Of a DNA stretch of 64,000 nucleotides, positions 61,954-64,000 are shown in pieces. The notes under the pieces are model-generated. The model was not told the origin of the DNA. It saw nothing but the letters and a program-made list of their open reading frames with translations, and did not search any database. Location of the stretch: contig JAHBXO010000002.1 in assembly GCA_019636445.1 (NCBI GenBank), positions 239,630-303,629 on the forward strand, read 5' to 3'. Origin of the DNA: Gemmataceae bacterium (GTDB lineage Bacteria > Planctomycetota > Planctomycetia > Gemmatales > Gemmataceae). Position 1 is the stretch's first letter, and each line of letters opens with the position of its first letter. The position numbers and the translations under genes are program-made.

Positions 61954-63906
61954 TCACCGGTTTCCGGGAGAAGGAGGATCGGAACCGTTCAGGAGGCCGG
62001 CGGCCTCGAGCAGGAATACCGCCGCCGCGTTGCGTCGGGCCGCTTCGACATCGGTAGCCTTGGGATCGAAGGGATCGCGATCGGTCCGGCGCGACGGCGG
62101 AGAATCGGAACCATGCGGTTCGGTATCCACTTGATCGGGCACCGGGGCTCCACCGGCTTTCGATGCTTTCAATTCGTGGATTAACGTGGATTTCAAGTAC
62201 TCGAAGAGCATCCCTCGGCCGAGCCGATCGAGGTGAAGCACGATACGCCCGTCCGGCCGCATGAAAATGCGGGCTTCCAGTCCCGTCAGACGTTTGAACC
62301 ACGTGCGACCCAAACCCGAGTGAAGGTAGAAGAACCGGACCGATCGGGTGATGTCCAGCGCCATCCGTTCGGATACCGCCGTCATCGCCGCCCGTCGCTT
62401 CGTGCGGATGGTTTCGGTGATGGTCCACCGCACGACCAATCGCTCGGAGGCCTTCCGAGCCGCGCCCGATGTCACGGCGACGGCCATCGCCGTTTCCGCG
62501 CTCCGTGTCGCGGTCGTAGCGGCTTTGCGGGCCAGTTGTTTGCCGGCCTCTTCCTTGACCGCGGCCTTCAGGGTCTGCGTCGCGACTTTCCCGCCAGTCT
62601 TCATCAGCTTTCCGAACGGGACGGCGGTCATCACCGTATCGATGCAGAGTTCGTTCCACTCCTCCGGCTTGATCCGCTCGTCCAGGAGCATCTTCCGGGC
62701 AACCGAGATCTGGATGTAGAACGGCACCCATTCGAGGACGTTCGTCTCCGACGGACCAAGCAGGGCCTTCAACCGTTCCGGCGAATCCTGAGCCTGGAGA
62801 ATCGAATCCAGGGTCGGACCGTAATCCAACCCTTTCTTGTGAAGCGCGACGACGATGTCGGCGAGCGCTTCGTCGGGCAGGTTGGACTCTACGAAGAGGT
62901 TCCGGAACCGGGGTTCGTACCGGTACGGCCCTTTGAGAAGGCCTTCGAGCATTCCGCTCCCGCCGACGAGCAGCACGCGCCCGAGCCGGTCACGGGCCGC
63001 TTCGGGCCAGGCCCGCTCGCCGTACAGCACCGCCACGGCCGCCATCCCGTGCTTCCGCAGGAGTTCCTCGCCGTCCTTGCGTTGCAGAACGTCCCACACG
63101 GCAAGATCGTCGAGCCACAACTCGAGCGGATGTTCCGGGTCGGATGCCAGGCGTTCCAGGGCCGGCCAAAGTTCGTCCGCGAACCGACGGCGGAACCCGG
63201 TATCGTTGCGGAGCCGCGCCCGCAGTTCGTGACCGTGCTCGAGGACGATTTGCAGGAACTCGTCCAACCGGTCGTCGGGGTCGCGGAGCCGGCGCTCGAG
63301 CGTTCGGGCAAGCCAGTCCTCGTAAGCCCGATCCCCCGCATGATCGGAGCCCGCGCGCGAATCGAGGAACAAGGCCTCGGCGCCGGGAAGTCCGTGCTGG
63401 TGGAGCTTGGCGATGACCGAGCCGTACCGGGTGAACAGACGGATCAGCGCCGGACGGTGCTCCGATGGCGCGAGAAGCATCATCGCGGTGAACGTCGTCA
63501 GGTCCGGCTTTGGCCCGGCCAGCGCCGTCCGGACCGGTTCCGAATCGCGCAGGACCACGCATAGCCCGGTCAACTCGGGGTAGTCGGCGAGGATCGCCAT
63601 CACCGAACCGTGCTGGCCGAGTCGCTCGAGTTCGGCGAGCAGTTTCGCGGACGCGTCGGGCGCGTCCGTCGCGATCGCCGGGAAGAGCGCGCCGTTCTGA
63701 TCGGCGAACGCGCGGGCGGCGGGAGCGGTCCAGCCCGCCCGCACCAACCGGTCGCGCAGGGCGTCTGCCGGATTCGGTTGGACCCCGGGGCCGGCTTCGA
63801 CGGACGTGCGGCCGGCCGGGGATTGTTTCCGCGGTTCGGGCCCATCGCCCGCCGACCCGAAGTAGAAGGCGGCGATTCCCAGAACGACCACGAGTCTGAT
63901 TACCAA
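61954..63906 (-). CDS. Large hypothetical protein of the GTPase cluster
   Basis: 650 residues from TTG 63906; the frame stays open to the window edge, so the true start could lie outside. The N-terminus VIRLVVVLGIAAFYFGSAGD is one hydrophobic helix or signal anchor. Residues about 50-400 are helical repeats (LERLGQHGSVMAILADYPEL, LAPSEHRPALIRLFTRYGSV), perhaps HEAT-like. An Ala-rich basic segment (about 425-500) and a C-terminal helical part follow. No known domain. It ends three bases before the GTPase gene, so the three minus-strand genes form an operon. Probably a membrane-linked partner of the GTPase. Confidence 0.7.
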   Translation of the reverse strand: MVIRLVVVLGIAAFYFGSAGDGPEPRKQSPAGRTSVEAGPGVQPNPADALRDRLVRAGWTAPAARAFADQNGALFPAIATDAPDASAKLLAELERLGQHGSVMAILADYPELTGLCVVLRDSEPVRTALAGPKPDLTTFTAMMLLAPSEHRPALIRLFTRYGSVIAKLHQHGLPGAEALFLDSRAGSDHAGDRAYEDWLARTLERRLRDPDDRLDEFLQIVLEHGHELRARLRNDTGFRRRFADELWPALERLASDPEHPLELWLDDLAVWDVLQRKDGEELLRKHGMAAVAVLYGERAWPEAARDRLGRVLLVGGSGMLEGLLKGPYRYEPRFRNLFVESNLPDEALADIVVALHKKGLDYGPTLDSILQAQDSPERLKALLGPSETNVLEWVPFYIQISVARKMLLDERIKPEEWNELCIDTVMTAVPFGKLMKTGGKVATQTLKAAVKEEAGKQLARKAATTATRSAETAMAVAVTSGAARKASERLVVRWTITETIRTKRRAAMTAVSERMALDITRSVRFFYLHSGLGRTWFKRLTGLEARIFMRPDGRIVLHLDRLGRGMLFEYLKSTLIHELKASKAGGAPVPDQVDTEPHGSDSPPSRRTDRDPFDPKATDVEAARRNAAAVFLLEAAGLLNGSDPPSPGNR

Positions 63907-64000
63907 AGGCCGCCCGCGAGGCGCGCGGACCCACCCAGGAGGACCTGGCCGACAAGGCCCGGATCCACCGCACGTACCTGAGCGACGTCGAGCGCGGCAC
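63900..64000 (+). pseudogene. 5'-truncated Xre-family HTH fragment at the right edge
   Basis: On the plus strand the frame between a stop at 63897 and the window end gives KAAREARGPTQEDLADKARI then HRTYLSDVERG. This is a textbook Xre HTH (LREARG.TQE.LA...G......S..ERG). No start codon lies in the open frame, and the first helix is cut, so it is either a truncated remnant or a gene joined at this point by recombination. The end of the domain lies outside the window. Confidence 0.6.

Overview
The window looks like chromosome from a planctomycete, most likely a Gemmataceae relative. This rests on the high GC content, the DUF1501 Tat protein, the vWA/Tad pilus protein, the SEKR...NGL-type hypothetical at 50348-51352, ABC ATPases with a GPNRAGKT P-loop, scattered gene order (pheT coupled to nuoN, solo tssA) and large palindromic repeats. 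No 16S rRNA or other decisive marker is present, so the assignment is inference.

Layout. (1) 1-7265: a cut Tad-type pilin, then a tightly overlapping operon for envelope glycan work (GT-C-like membrane protein, TPR membrane protein, methyltransferase, GT4 and GT2 glycosyltransferases, DUF2304 protein). (2) 7256-9260: a nuclease-fold hypothetical gene and two kinds of palindromic repeat. (3) 9369-26397: ordinary chromosome, with an ABC-2 exporter, a large TadG/vWA protein, a nucleoside transporter, pheT, nuoN, an MFS/spermidine-synthase fusion, tssA, a DUF1501 protein, an NtrC-type regulator and a BON protein. A tRNA-Val follows at 26676.

(4) 27539-57394: an integrative element of about 29.9 kb. 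It is bounded by a 53-bp direct repeat copied from the 3' half of a tRNA-Arg(UCG)-like gene, with a complete tyrosine recombinase at its right end. Its left two thirds (27921-48870) is read on the minus strand and is cargo: an OFA transporter pair, a type III restriction-modification operon, envelope/secreted proteins and a large putative conflict cassette. Its right third (49072-57424) is read on the plus strand and is the replication/integration module.

The most interesting part is 37404-48870. A four-gene overlapping operon encodes a sigma-70 region-4-like protein, an uncharacterised protein, a protein with a Lon-like (S16) Ser-Lys protease signature, and a NACHT/STAND NTPase fused to a formylglycine-enzyme-like (FGE/C-type-lectin) domain. 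Upstream lie a ThiF/E1-like protein, a RES-Xre toxin-antitoxin pair and a second NACHT-FGE paralogue. The C-terminal ends of the two paralogues diverge in a block of 23 codons (59% nucleotide identity by my count), while the 76 bases just after it are 88% identical. That is the pattern of a target of a diversity-generating retroelement. I read this as a regulated, possibly diversifying, NTPase-plus-protease defence system.

(5) 57395-64000: a three-gene minus-strand set (membrane protein, P-loop GTPase-like protein, large membrane-anchored protein) and a 5'-truncated Xre-type HTH fragment at the right edge. The right flank carries the same short peptide tail as the left end of the island, which suggests related elements stacked at one tRNA locus.
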